Below, piece after piece: positions 47,201 through 60,400 of a stretch of 64,000 nt of DNA (within the stretch, counting starts at the first letter, position 1; every line of letters begins with the position of its first letter). The notes beneath the pieces are model-generated. The model was not told the origin of the DNA, ran no database searches, and worked only from the letters and a program-made list of their open reading frames with translations. Location of the stretch: contig LSRY02000018.1 in NCBI GenBank assembly GCA_001643675.2, positions 1,178,001 through 1,242,000 of the forward strand. The letters run 5' to 3'. The position numbers and the translations under genes are program-made. Source of the DNA: Monocercomonoides exilis (taxonomy: Eukaryota > Preaxostyla > Oxymonadida > Polymastigidae).

Positions 47201-50200
47201 CCCTCTCCATCCACCCCGCCAATAAATGCCCCTTCAACACTCACTTCTCCTCCTTCCACATCAAACACCCCACATCCTGCTCCAAACCTGACATCCTCTA
47301 TCCTGATTCCGCTCATCTCCAATGACCCCCCACTTCCCCTTCCTATCCACATCCCCATTCCTGTTGTCTCTGCTCCTCCTCCTGCTCCTGCTCCTTCCTC
47401 TCCTGCCTCAAATGAGCAGTTCACAATCGAACACTCCCCGGCCCTCACCTCTATCACCTCCCCATGTGTCGATGTGCATGGAAGGCAAAACCTCAGTCTG
47501 CTCAGCATCAGCCCCACCATCCCTGCCTCTCCTGTCAACTCCAAATGCCCCTCCCTTCCAACCGCCACCAAAGCCCTTGTCTCCTTCTTCCCCTGAATCG
47601 TCAGCCATCCTCCCTTTCCCTTCGCCGCCCCATCCACCCTTCCATTCCCCACAATCTGCACTATCCTTTGCCCTTCCCCCATTTGCTTCACCCCATACAC
47701 CACATCCAAGCACGGCCGCACCTCCTCCCCGCAATCCTTTGTGTTGCTCCCCTCCCCTCCATTCACAAACACAATCGCTTCGTCTGCCGGAAACAGATAC
47801 GGCAGCATCGACAGGCTCCGCCCGCTCGCCTCATCATACACCCACAGCTGCTTCTCTTCTCCATCCGACTCCCTCGCCGACCCACTCCACCACTTCTCGT
47901 TCACCAGTGCTCGTGCATCCGCACACACAACATACGCGTTCTTCCCCTCATACGCCTCGTTCTCCCCAAACTCCACCATCTTCACACTGTATTTCACATT
48001 CCTCGATCCCAGCACCAGATACATCCCGCCCCCCTGCCCATCCCCACTGTTCACCTTGTTCCCCCAAACCCTGTTCGAATCAAACAAAAACTCTCCTCCT
48101 TCCTCAACCTCCACGTATCCCCCTCCTCCCTTTCCGCTCCCTTCCCGGCACTCCACTTCAATCAGCCGACAATCCTTCACAACCACCTTCTCCAACCCCC
48201 CAACGACCCCTTCCATCACCCCTCCTTTCCCACTCTCTCGAGCCACCCCTTCAAACGTGTTGTTCCCCATTTCCATGCTCACCCCTCTCTCAAATCTCAC
48301 TGCCCCATGCTCCCCAAACACACATGACCCAACTGTTGAGTTGCCCCACTTCGCTGTTGCCCCTCCCCCAAGCTCCACCAATCCTCCCCTCCCTCCTCCC
48401 GTTATGTTCTCCAACACCAGCAAGTCAATCACCCCTTTTGCTCCATCGCCCTTCACAACAACCACAACAACACCAGTCTCTGTCAAAATGTTCACATCCT
48501 TCACCGTCACATTCCGCAGCGTCATCAGCCCTGCTGTGCACTCTGCCACACAATATGTCGCAGCCCCTCCCTCTGCTTCCATCTCCCACTTCTCCACACA
48601 CAGCTCCCCTCCGCTGCAGCAAAACAAGCTTCTCCGAGCTGGTGCAAACGAGCTCGGCACTCCCATTTTCATCCCGCAAAATCGCCCCACCCCTCCTCTC
48701 GTTCCAAACACACACTCTCCACCCCCTTCCACATCCCTCGCCACTCCAACACCCGCCCCTTCAACTGCCCCTTCAATATCCACCTCCTGCCTTTCTGCCA
48801 CTATCTCTGCCCTTATCATGTATGACTCCACAAGTCGGATGTGCACCTTCCCCACCCCAAACCGCGCCCCGATCGCAAACCCAACTGACCCGCACGGATA
48901 CCTCTCAAACCCACACACCCTGTAGTCCACCCCTTCTTCCCCCACATACCCCGGCTCTTCCCATTCACTCACACACACCCAAAGCGGAACATCCAGCTCC
49001 TCCCCTTTGTCGAATCCAACATGCTCATTGCTTGTCCCTGCTGCCTCCACCCCTCCCACTTTCACACTCTCCGCTGTCACAACCCTCCACAGCTCCTCTG
49101 CTTCCACAAACATCTTTGCCCCTCTTTCTGCCATGTTGTCTTCGAATGTCAAACCTTCCACCAAATAGTCTCTTCCCACTTCACCTTCCCCAATAAACTC
49201 CATCGCCACCCCTCCTCCACATCCTCCTCTGTTTTCCTTCTTCAATGCCCTGCATCCCACAAACTTTGTCACCACCCCGCTCTGCCCAACCCTCACCTTC
49301 CCGCTTCCCTCAACTCCAATCTTCAATCCCCCTCCACACCCCCCCTTCCGATATGCTGTCTCTCACAACATTCCCCTTCCACACAAACACACTCCCTTCC
49401 CCAACCTCCACATACGCTGCCCCGCCATCCCCGTCTCCCACCTTCCACAGACTCATGTTCGAGTTCAAGATCTCCACACTCTTTCCTCCCTTCCCACACA
49501 CTGCCCTCCCACCACCCACTCTTCCCACCCCTGTCAGCTCCGATCCTTGCACGCTCATCGACCCTCCTCCCTCCACATGCACAAGCCCTCCTCCACATGT
49601 GGTGCTGCACCCACTCACTGTGCACGATGACACTGTCACCCATCCTTCATCCCTCGCTTCACAGAACGGACACTCGCCGAAACAGATCCCGCTCATCTCC
49701 ACCTGAGACAGAATCACACTCCCTCCTGTCGCCTCAACAATCCTGAACCCCACCATGCTCCCCTCCTTCGCAACAACAACCACACTCCTCATCGTCAGCG
49801 CCCCTCCAATGCTCTTCACAAAACTTCTTCTCCCGTTCAACCCACAAGGCACCTGAATCCCCACATTCCCAATTGTGGTCGTCGCCTTGTTCACCACCAG
49901 CTCATCCTGCTTCTTTTCCCCGCTTCCCCCACATCCACCACACACCCTGCCCCTTTCCCTTCCACAACAACAGTCCCTTCCCCAATCACATGCTCCCGCT
50001 CCAGACTCACACTCATCTCAATCGTGCTCCGAAGCCCCAGGATGCTTCCCCGCTTCTCCATCGCATAGTCCAGTGTTCTGCACCCAGCTCCTTCGTATCC
50101 ACATCGCTCAAAATCCCAGCTCTCTGCTCCCCCGACTGCAATCACCGACGGCTCTGGCTGCAGATACAGCACAAGCGGGATCCCGTGCTCACATCCATTC

Positions 50201-53200
50201 TCATACCCCATCGCCCCTGCCCGGTCTGACACATTCGTGATCCATCCCATCCTTTCGCTGTCCACCACCTCCGACAGCTTTTCTGCCTCCATGAATATGT
50301 CTCTCCCCGCCTTTCCTGCACTGCACCCGCTGAACTTCACTGTCTTCACATATATCTCTCTGCTCCCTTCCTCCATCTTCACCATCATCCCCCCTCCAAA
50401 CCCTCCTCTTCCCACTCCAACTCCCCCTCCAACTCCCCCTCCCTCATTTCTCATCCCCGCACTGCACAATGAAAACTCCGTGCTCAGCCGCCTCCCAACT
50501 TCCACTGTTCCGCCATCCGACACAACCACCTCCACTCCCCCGCCATTCCCCTCCATGCACACCCCATTCAATGTTCCCCCATCAATACTTATTTTCTGCC
50601 CAAGCCCCACAACCCCTGACACAATCCCCCCATCTCCCCCCTCCCACAACAATCCTCTCAATGTGCTGTTCCACAGCTCAACACTCCCTGCTCCCTCACT
50701 TTTCAGAAACCGGCTCCTCTTTCCCGCTCCACCTCCTCCTCCTTCCACACTCGAATTCCTCACGCTGACAATGCATCCTCCTCCACTCACCTCCACAAAC
50801 GATCTCGACTCCTCATATCCTGCAACAACAAACACTTCCAACTCGCTCAGCGTCACTTTTCCCCCACTCGCCCTCACAAAACTGAACCCCACTCCATTTT
50901 CGCACCCATCCCCTCGCACTGTGCATTTCGCCATCTCCACCTCCCCACCATCTCCGCTCACACTGGCCACACTCATCCCTTCTTCTGCCAGCTCTGCCTC
51001 CAGCACCAGCCCCAGCTCCTCCATCCTCCCAACCCCTCCGATCGTCACAACCCCAGCTGCTCCTGACGTGCTCCCCACAACCACCACTTCTGCCCTTTCT
51101 CCTTCCCTTCCTCCTCCATTCAACACATACTCCTGTCCTCCACCAAACAAAACATTCTCCTCCATCCGGTACTCCCCAACCACCACCACCTCCTTCCTCC
51201 CTCCACCCTGCTGCTCCATCGAATACCACACGCTCCGACACGGATACTCCATGAATCCACACGCTGACACATCATGCCCTCCGCTCCCCACCACCACCCT
51301 CTCCTCCCTCTCCATCACATAGAACACCAGCGGAATCATCACATCCGGCCACTTCTCATCAACCCCCACACAACTCTCCACACTCCCATTGCTCCATTCC
51401 TTCACATGCACAAATCTCTTCACATTCACACACCCTTTCAGATCCCCCGATTCCACAAACAAATCCTTCCCTTCCTCCCCTCTGTTCTCGACAAATCCCA
51501 CATTCTTCACACACAGATCCACATCCTCATCCTCCACCCGCAAATACACCCCTCCTCCTCTCCCTCCCCTCCCTCCCCTTTCACCACCCCCACTCCCTGC
51601 CTGGCACCCCACAAACTCCACAGTGTTTTCTGTCGATGTGCTGTTTCCCACCCCCACCTTCCCTCCCTTCTTCACACACACATATATTCCTCCCCCATCT
51701 CCCTCCCTGCACTCACACCCCCGCACTGTGCAGTTGTCAAACTCAAACACCTCTCCCTCCCCAACAACCCTCTCTACCACGCTTCCGTTCCCTTCTGTCT
51801 TCACAACCCCGCTCACCTCCGATCCCTCCATCACAACCCTCGCCCTTCCACTCATCCCAAAAACACTCCCTCCCATCCTGAATCTCATCCCCACAATCAA
51901 CGAGCTCACAATCCGTGTCTCTCCACCCCCAAGCACAAACACTGCTCTTTCCATCCCACAATCCTCCCCATCGCAAACACACCCCACAACACTCTCGTCC
52001 ACTCTCAGCTCCCCGTCTCCACTCATCACAAACACTGACACACTCACCCACCCTGCCATCTTCACACTCACATTCATCCACCTTATCTTCAGCCTTCCTG
52101 CCCCAATCCCAAACAGCCTTCCCCCCTCTCCATTCCACATCATCGCATTTCTCGCTTCTCTGCTGTGTTCTGTCGATTCAATCCCAACCACTTTCCCCCC
52201 AATCTCCATTCCCGATTCATATGTGATTTCGCTCCCCACTTTCACAACCCACGAGTGCTCCTCTCCCGAGTGGTCCAGCGCACCTTTCACTGTTTTGCAT
52301 GGCTGGTCTGCTCTCATCCCACATGTCCACTCTTCATCATCTCCAGAGACCACATCCACAAATCGGGTGTCAAACAACGGAATCCATTCATTCTGTGTCC
52401 CTTTCAGAGTGTGATGCAATCTTTTGGACAAAGTGGTGGAAAAGCATTCAACGAATTTGTCTCCCAAAAACAATCCTGATCCATCTTGCACATACACATC
52501 ATTTCCATTGAAATTCGCTCCACATGAATTGTTGTGGAAAAAACAAAATGATACTCTTGAATTGGAATAATCCTTTCCTGGAAATACCGCAAAAAAAAGA
52601 GATCCCGCATCATGCTGGCAACTTGAATTCTGACAATAATATTCTGTAACTGTGAAGTTTGATTTTGTTTGCTCATATCCAACACAACCATCAGTTCCAT
52701 TTCTAACTGTGCTGTTCGCAAAGGTACAATTTGAAATGGAATCCGGTGTATTTGAATATTGATAACTGCTTAATGCTCTGAAATAAATCGACCCACCGGA
52801 GGTGCATTGATAGATATTGTTGAATACAGAATTCTCAATCAAGGATCCATCTAAAACCTCAAGAAAATGCAAACATCCTCCATATCCAATTGAAGTATTT
52901 TCCCCCCTGAAATGTTGTTGAAAACACTCGAATTCACTCTCGTTGAAAGCATTCTTTCCCCACTGATAGCCCCTCCATTGTTCCTTGCTGAACACTTTTG
53001 GAATTGACATCTTGTGGCTGTGAGAGCAGATTCTAACCCTGAAATTGAAATTGCGCCACCAGATGTTGCTGAGCAATTGATGAAAGTGTCATCTTCAAAG
53101 GATCCCGAGCAATTCAAAGACTGATGCCCTTCAACATCGGAATATGTTTGATTCGCATTCTTGACTCTGTTGATGTTTGTGTATGTGTTGTTGATCGAGT

Positions 53201-53830
53201 TCAAATGAGACATAGTACAACAGCCTGGGTTGACGATGCCCCCATAAAACACATCTTCCATCGAAACGAAACAGCAGCCAACCATTGTTGTTTGGCAGCC
53301 ATCCCTTCCAACATTTCTGTGTCCTCCCACTTTCCTTTCCACAGAAATGTTGCTGAACACTGTCTCACACATCCAGATGCTGTTTGTTCCATAGGCATCC
53401 ATGAACGGCCCCTCTGAAACGGAGAGTGACAAAAAATTCGAGGATTTCAAAAGAACTGAGCCACTTGCCCCATCTTTTCTGCCAATCTGCCTGTTCGAAA
53501 AAAGCGAATTCACACACATTCCCTGCTTCCCTGATCCAACTGAAATATTGTTCATTTCCACAACACCAGCAACACTCACAAAAAACGAACTTCCCATCAC
53601 ACCCTCTGCTTCCAGCTCACAGTCAGATATCTTCATTTCAGACAGAACATCCACAGTTTCCACCACTCCTATACTCCCTTTCAACAAACACGACCGGGAA
53701 AGAACAAGGGATGAATTCACCAGATGAGCGCATGTCCTCACTTGGCAATGCTCATTGATCTTATTTTTTGGTGTGATTGTGTAGTTTTGAGGCTCACTTG
53801 TCACAAAATGTCTTTCTATTTGATTTTCTT
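40083..53830 (-). repeat. Giant palindrome, right arm (about 13.7 kb)
   Basis: Reverse complement of 26,160-39,875, containing the second giant receptor gene and its 3' flank. Outer homology ends inside the coding sequence, at about codon 25. Beyond it the signal peptide and upstream DNA are unrelated to the left side. Confidence 0.95.
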
Positions 53831-53903
53831 CTTTTATGTTCTTTAACCCTGACGCAAAAACATCAACACAGCAGAAAAGTTGGAGAAGAAAAAACAACAC
53901 CAT
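41282..53903 (-). CDS. Giant beta-helix receptor pseudokinase, right copy (four frame breaks)
   Basis: Starts at the ATG at 53,903 with its own signal peptide (VLFFLLQLFCCVDVFASG). From about residue 25 on it is almost identical to the left copy. Only four breaks are seen, near 52,911, 49,930, 49,343 and 46,390, all in G runs (C on the plus strand) and all intact in the left copy. The long open segments are 53,076-49,891, 49,326-46,327 and 46,384-41,282; the last gives 1,700 uninterrupted residues covering two and a half modules, the membrane helix (IIVIALVVILLIVLIVSIIL, about 42,650-42,590), a juxtamembrane region with MEMSPEEQWRRAEREAEKK, a Ser/Asp linker and the kinase C-lobe (KKECLRWMAPELL to PTLTDLKRAF, about 41,740-41,460). 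Without HRD or DFG it is probably a scaffold or sensor, not an active kinase. The ligand is unknown. Confidence 0.85.
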
Positions 53904-54197
53904 TCACTCACTTTTTGACGAGAGTTGGAAAGAAATTAGAAGAAAGAAACGAATAAAAACAATTTATAAAAGATCTCACAAATTATTAAATGAATTAGCA
54001 CAACCATTTTTGATAATTGATGAGATTGTTCAAAGTTTTAATCTTGTTATTTTGCATAAAAATATAAGAATATGCAAAAAAAAATTTACCAAAGAAATAG
54101 TTTTAAAACATGTTTCATATTTATTGCAAAGCATTTGAATTTTAAAATATTTGTTAAGATTGACAAGTAGAAATAAAATGAAAATTGTTTGTCTTTG
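53904..54197. other. Divergent intergenic region (promoters of two genes)
   Basis: 294 bp of AT-rich DNA between the start of the right giant gene (minus strand) and the next gene (plus strand). It must hold both promoters. No motif was recognised. Confidence 0.6.
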
Positions 54198-57138
54198 ATG
54201 AAAAAAAATGAAGAATCTTTTCTGAATTTTTCTGCAAGAACGAAGAAAGTGATGAAAAGTTGTATTTTTGAGAGAAAAGACCCAAACTTATTTATTGTCA
54301 ATGGAATGGATGGAAAAACTGGCTTCGTTTGCATAGATGCTCACAAAAACGTATGCGCACATAGATGTTTTCCAATTTAAAATCTATTTGCAATATTTGT
54401 ATTTTTTTTCAAAATAAAACTGAAGCTGCCTCAAGAGGAAAGGAAGATTCATTCGTTGTTTACTTTGACTCAAGGGGCTTCATTCAGTGATGATAATTCC
54501 GTGCATTTTTCTGGCAGCAGCCATTTTCCAACTGCATCGCGGAATCAATCACAATCAGTTCGAAAACGTTTGATTATTTGTTTTGAGGCAAAAACTGCTT
54601 ATTCTTCGCTTCTAGATTCCAATAATGCCATGAAATGTGGGCCATCAGGTTCCAACGTGTCCTCGTCTCCCTTTTTATACAGCATGGAAACACTCACACA
54701 GGTTGGGCATCACGAGCAGAATTCTGGTTTGTTTTTCGTTTGAGATGTTTGCTTTGAATATTTGATGAAAAGACGTTCTTTTTTGATTGCAACAATAAGG
54801 CGCATCAGCAGACTTTCTTGCATCGCATGTTCGTCATCCGTCTTCTGTTCCCATTTGCGACGCTTCTTTCAAGGCGCAAGCAGAAAGCAAAGTTGGAAAT
54901 GAAGGAGAAAGGCTCTTATCAGTGGGAAATCTTCGTTCGGATGAAGCATTGTTGAGTGAAAAGGTTGAAGGGGCTGATGAAAAGCGTGAGTGCTTTTTCC
55001 AGCAAAGGGTGGATTTGGGGGGTCAATTGCGTTTTGAAGCATCTGCAAGGAAAGAAATATGTGAGGCCGGATTTATTCCTTCGCTGAACAAAATGGAGGA
55101 ATTTGAGGTGCTGGACGAAATAAGGGCAGCACTTTTGAGAAAGAAGAGTGCTTTGAAAGAGGAAAGCGGGGAAAGCAGACTGACAAGGAAAAGTGATATT
55201 GGCAAGCGATTGAACAAGCAGACTGAAAGAGAGACAGAAATCATAGATTTCTCAGCAGGCAGCGACGCGAATGGGCACAAATCAGGCCTTTTGGCAGAGA
55301 CAGTCACTGTGCAGAATGAACCCTCACAAGTCGCATTGACACAAGCACCAATAGATGCAGAGGATGAATGTGTGTCTTCTTCATCAGAGGCTGAGGCATG
55401 TGAAAGGATAGCCAGCTGGCAGCCGAGCGAAGTCCGGAATCAAATGCTGTGTGGAGACATCGATGCAGCAGTCGGAGGGAGGCGGCAGTCACGGGCAGAG
55501 CATGCGAGTCGGATGGCGCTGGTTGCGAAGTGGAAAGAGGAAGACAAGCTGTGGATGCGACTGGAGAAGTGGCAAGGTGTTTCAGAGTGTGTGGCGAAGG
55601 GACAGACAGACTCTGGCGCTGATGCTGATGCTGTTGTTGTGCAGAAGGAAAAAGGAAATTTCGGATCGGGGTTGTTGGAAGATGACGGGCAGAAATTGGA
55701 CTGTGCGCATGGTGCAGAATTGGGGAATGAAGGCTTCTTCGGATTGAAAAGAAGAAGAAGGGCGCGTTTGACAAAAAGACAGATCAGAGAGGCGAAGGAG
55801 CACTGGAAGCTGTTTGGGGAGTGGATCAGAAAGGGGTGGATGTTTGATGGGGCAGAGGCAGCTGAATGGGACAAGGCAGAGGCAAAGATCGGAAGAGCTG
55901 TTCAAGGCTGTGGGAAGGAGACTGATGAAAGGGCGGAAGCTGCGATGACAGCAGAAGAAGCAAAGAGGCTTTTGGATGAGGAAGGCACAGAAGGAGTGAT
56001 GGGTAGTGGAGCGCAAAGAGACTTTCGGAGTATGCTGGCGAAGGAGGAAAGGGAGGAAAGAAGGCAAGAAATGGAAAAGAGCATGACGACTTTGGAAAGG
56101 TTCTGGCTGAGGCAAAGCAGGAAAAGGGAGAGAAAGAAAGGAAAAGCGAAAGAGGTTTGCAATGAGTATGATGAAAGGAATTCCCCAAACACTGAAAACG
56201 AGCAGAATGATTTGCTGTCATTGAATCAAAAGAACATCGCAATCAGAGCCTGTCCTTCACTTTTTCCCGTTTCTTCTTCTTCTTCCTCTTCCTCTTCTTC
56301 GTCTGCAGTGACTTCATCATTGCTGTTGCCAAGCTCAACAACAAAAACAGAGGATAGCCAAGTCAATCCACTTTTTTGTTGTTCTGGTTCTTCTGGGATA
56401 TGCTCATCAGATGATTCTTTTTTTGAAGAAGCCACAAATTGCGAGCAGAGCAGCAAAAGGCAGAGCTTCGAGGAGAGCAGTTGCGACATGCCTTCCAAGC
56501 GAACGAAATGTCAAGTGTGTTTGTGCTCTTGGTTGGGCAATGAGAAAGATGCAGATGTTGCTGTGATGCATCGCCCGCTGCAAGCACCAGAGAATGCAGC
56601 TGGCTTGGCGACTTCGGTTGTTTTGTCGATGGCGCTCTCTGCATCGCTTGATCGTTCTGCTCGCCATTCCGCCAAGAGTTTTCCGTCTTTGATGGCAGCC
56701 AATGTACATTTTCATCCATCTCATTGTGATCCTGCTCGGCTCCCGAAGAGCAGCAAAACAGCAGCATCCAGCTGTCATTGTTCTTTTTCTGATCCTTTTG
56801 AGTTGTGTTTCTGTCTTGAAGATGCGCCTGTCAGATTGCCAACACAGCCATTGAACAACAATCAGTTGCCATGTGGCTCTTCAGACACATGTTTCTCGGT
56901 CAATCCTCAAATGCCTGTGTGTGTTGCTGACTCGGACGAGACACTCCCGCGGTTCACAGACACAGTCAATGGAGCTCGCAAAATCAAGCGAATGCAGAAG
57001 CGCGGGTTTGATCCAGAGTTGTTTGTGAGACAGAAGAAGCGAATGTTTGAGGAGGTCAGATCTTCAAGTGCAATCGTTCTCCCTTTTCGGCTGTTTTATG
57101 CTTCGGTATTTCAAAATGTTATTTGTATCATACCTTAA
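54198..57138 (+). CDS. Unknown charged protein, three exons
   Basis: Proposed exons 54,198-54,350, 54,426-54,726 and 54,800-57,138 total 2,793 nt, a predicted 930 residues. The introns are 75 bp (GTATGC..CTGAAG) and 73 bp (GTTTGT..AATAAG), with phases 0 and 1 kept. The start is the first ATG of an exon that otherwise has no partner. The protein has no signal peptide or membrane helix. It has an acidic, Lys/Glu-rich middle (LTKRQIREAKEHWKLFGEWI and following, with probable helices), a run of 14 Ser near 56,275, and a Cys-rich stretch after it (CQVCLCSW, CHCSFSDPFELCFC). The last 25 codons (after about 57,055) are AT-rich and hydrophobic and could be unspliced intron. I do not recognise the family. 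Confidence 0.7.
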
Positions 57139-57400
57139 AGATAATCAAAAATTCATTTTATTGTTTGTATTTATTAATATAATTTTTAATTATCAGATTG
57201 TTTTAATGGTTTTGTTAAATTTGACACAAAAATTAAGTTTAATAATTAAAAATGGTCAATAGCCATTATAATTTTATAAATTTTTTTATTCATTTATTTA
57301 ACTTTTTGTTGCTTACATATAAAAGGTTAATCAATAATATTGGTTGTGTTTTTTCATTAGCATTAATTTATTTATTTATATAATTTATTAATTGAAAGAG
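57139..57400. other. AT-rich intergenic spacer
   Basis: 262 bp between two plus-strand genes. Nothing recognised. Confidence 0.6.
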
Positions 57401-60400
57401 ATGGAACCACCGTTTTTGGAGCACATATTTTGTGCTGAATTCGATTTAGGAACAGGATGTGAGTTACGTTTTTTTTATCCAGAGCAATTGCCCACAAAAT
57501 CAGAGTGTGTATCATTTATTTATTTTCATAAAGTGAATGTTGCAATGCATGAAAATTTTAGAAAAATTGCTGATTTAATGTTACCAGATCAGGTGTGTTG
57601 TTGAATTTGCAACATCGTTTCATTCTTTTCGTTTCTTATGTTAATAAACGCATTGAATGTGTGATGAAATGTCCTTCAGGGTTTGTCTTTTTGTTTGTAT
57701 TAATTCTTAAACTGCTTTTTGTAAGTTCATACAAGAGAAGCTGATTTTACAACATTTATTTTGAGACACATTTATCCAAATTCTTCGCAAAGAGTTGTTT
57801 CAGAGAAATGGATTTTGCCTCGGACTCAGCAAAAAAAGCCTAAACTATTTCAGCCAACTTTAACCACTGTGAATGTCAAACCAAATACTTCATTTGTTAG
57901 CGTCCCAACAAAGACTTCGTTACCTGTCTTAGAAATGCGTTGTTGCATTTTTCAATATTCTACAGAAACGTTAAAGTGGGAAGTACTGGGAAACAGAGAT
58001 ATCACGTTGGAGCAGGTTGATGATGAATCAACTCGTTCAATCTGTGCAACATTTCAACACAAAGTTGTTCTTAGCGATGTTGTAACTATTTATGCTACAG
58101 ATGAGCCTCAGTCTTCACCTTCAGCTTCATCGTCAACAGACTCGGCTGAGAAGGGGGATGTGTCCGGAACTGAAAGATCATCAACCTCTGTTGGAACTTC
58201 AACTCAGACAGCCAACAAGATTCTTAACATCAAAAAGAATCCGTTTCAGCTGACCAGCCAGCAGCAAAACACACGCCCGCCTTCAGTTGAGCTAACTTTA
58301 CCATCTTCTTCCTCCTCTTCTACTTTCTCTTCTTCTTCTTCCTCCTCCTCCTCCTCCTCTGCCTCTCGCCTGCTTCTATCATTCCCTGCCCATCCAGCGC
58401 TTGCCCTCAAAGAAGAGTCTTCTCTTGTTGTGTCGCTCTTCACCCACACAAACATTAAGTTGGCTTTCACTTTTGCTGCTTCTGCTGATGCACAGACATT
58501 CCACAAGCATATGAGCTCATTGGCATCTTCTCATTCTCAATCGGCAGGCTCTTCTTGTTCTTCTGCTTCTTCTGCTTCTTCTTCCTCTTCCTCTTCTTCC
58601 TCTTCCTCTTCTTCCTCTTCAACATCTTCTTCTCCTTCCTCTCCTTCTTCCTCTCTTCCTTCATCTTCTTCTTCTGCTGCCGTTTCATCGCCCAGTTCTT
58701 CCTCTTCTCTTGTTGCATCGCCATTTGGAAGGCGCCCTTCGCTCACTCAATCGCCTTTCAGCAGATCGCCTTCTGTGTCTGCTCAGCGTCCTCCAAACTC
58801 TTCAGTACCTTCTTCTTCTTCTTCTTCCGCATCTTCATCTTCTCCTCCTTCAAATACTTCCTCTCCTTCTTCTTCCTCCTCCTCCTCCTCTTCCTCTTCA
58901 TCCACCTCACCTTCCTCTTCCTCTTCTTCTCCCATCTCTCCCTCTCAGTCCTCTTCCATCCCCACAATCTCCTTCAAACGCTCAGCATCTGTGTCTGCAC
59001 AGCCAACAAGTGTTCATTTGAGGACGCCTTCGTTTCTCTCTCCTTTATCTTCTTCATCTTCCACCTCTTCTTCTTCTTCTTCTTCTTCTTCAAATACTTT
59101 CTCTTCCTCCTCTTCCTCTTCCTCTCTTCATAGCAGCAGCAATAGCAATAGCAATAACACTTACAGCAATTCATATGATGAAGCTGAGGGCACTCTTGTT
59201 CCTGGGCATCCTCTCTTTTGTGTGTCTGCAATTGTCAGAAGAACAGGAAAGCAATACAAAAGGTGTGTGTTTGTGTGAATAAAATATATATAAATATATA
59301 TTGATGATTGATGATTGGGGGGATGGAAAGAATTTATGAATAAAAAATTGTTAGGAAATAATAGATTTAAATTCTATAAAGTATCTTTGTTGAAAACTAC
59401 AAATAAAAAATGGATATCTCTTTAATGTTATAATTTTTACAATAAAATTCTGAATCTCATTTTTTTTTTAAATCAATATATGTGTGTGTGTCTCTTTCTT
59501 TCAGAGGAGCCACAGTGAAAGCGCTGTGTTTTGCCTCAGGTGACCCAGCCATCACAAGTCTATCTGACTTTCTGATGCGCCTTCTTTCACAGCACTTCGA
59601 ATCAATCAACCAGCCATTCATTCACTCCATCTATTCTTCATTGAACGAGGCTATGCGACTCAACTTCCCAACACTCTATGCATCGCCTCCAACTGCTGGT
59701 GGAAGTTATCCTTCTTCTTCGTCTTCTTCGTCTTCTTCTTCTTTATCGTCTTTTTCTTCTTCTACTTCCACTACTTCTTCTCTCTCCTTCCCATCATTAT
59801 CATCATCCTCTTCTTCCTCTTCTTCCTCTTCCTCTTCCAACACCCTCTCCTCATCCAGCCTCCTCTCCACCATTGAGAAGCGCTGTATTAGAGCTACAGA
59901 TTCAACACTCAAAAGACACTTCACAGACACCAAAACAATCGAATTCACAGTCAATGCCCCGATCCCTCCGTCTGCCCAACCTCCTCCTCCGCCTCCTCCT
60001 TCTCTCGCTTCTTCATCCACTTCTTCTCCATTCAATCCAACAATTATCTCTAAACCTCCTGATATTTCATCATCAACATCATCTTCCTCCTCCTCTTCTT
60101 CACAGCCCCCCACAGTCAAACTCCCCCTGTCCATCAAAATCTCCCAGCTTCTTCTCCCCGGCGAGCTTCTTTCTTCCTCCTCTGCTGGCATGTCTGCGGG
60201 CTCTGCTCTTGTCAGTCTCGTCAACACTTTCCATGAGAAGACTATGCAAATCTACAACGCCATCCTCATGGGGCTGCGGGTGATGGTGTATGCCTCCTTA
60301 ACCACTGACTCCTTTGCTGTGTCTTCCTTCGTGCTCTCTTTGACTCAGATGTTCTCACCAGCCATTCCTCCGTCTGCTTTGCTTGCTTCTCGTGTCTTCC

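Noticed and set aside
54922-57138. Single-exon reading starting at 54,922
   Set aside because: That start is GTG. The frame is open upstream to a splice acceptor, and a three-exon model keeps phase at both joins.
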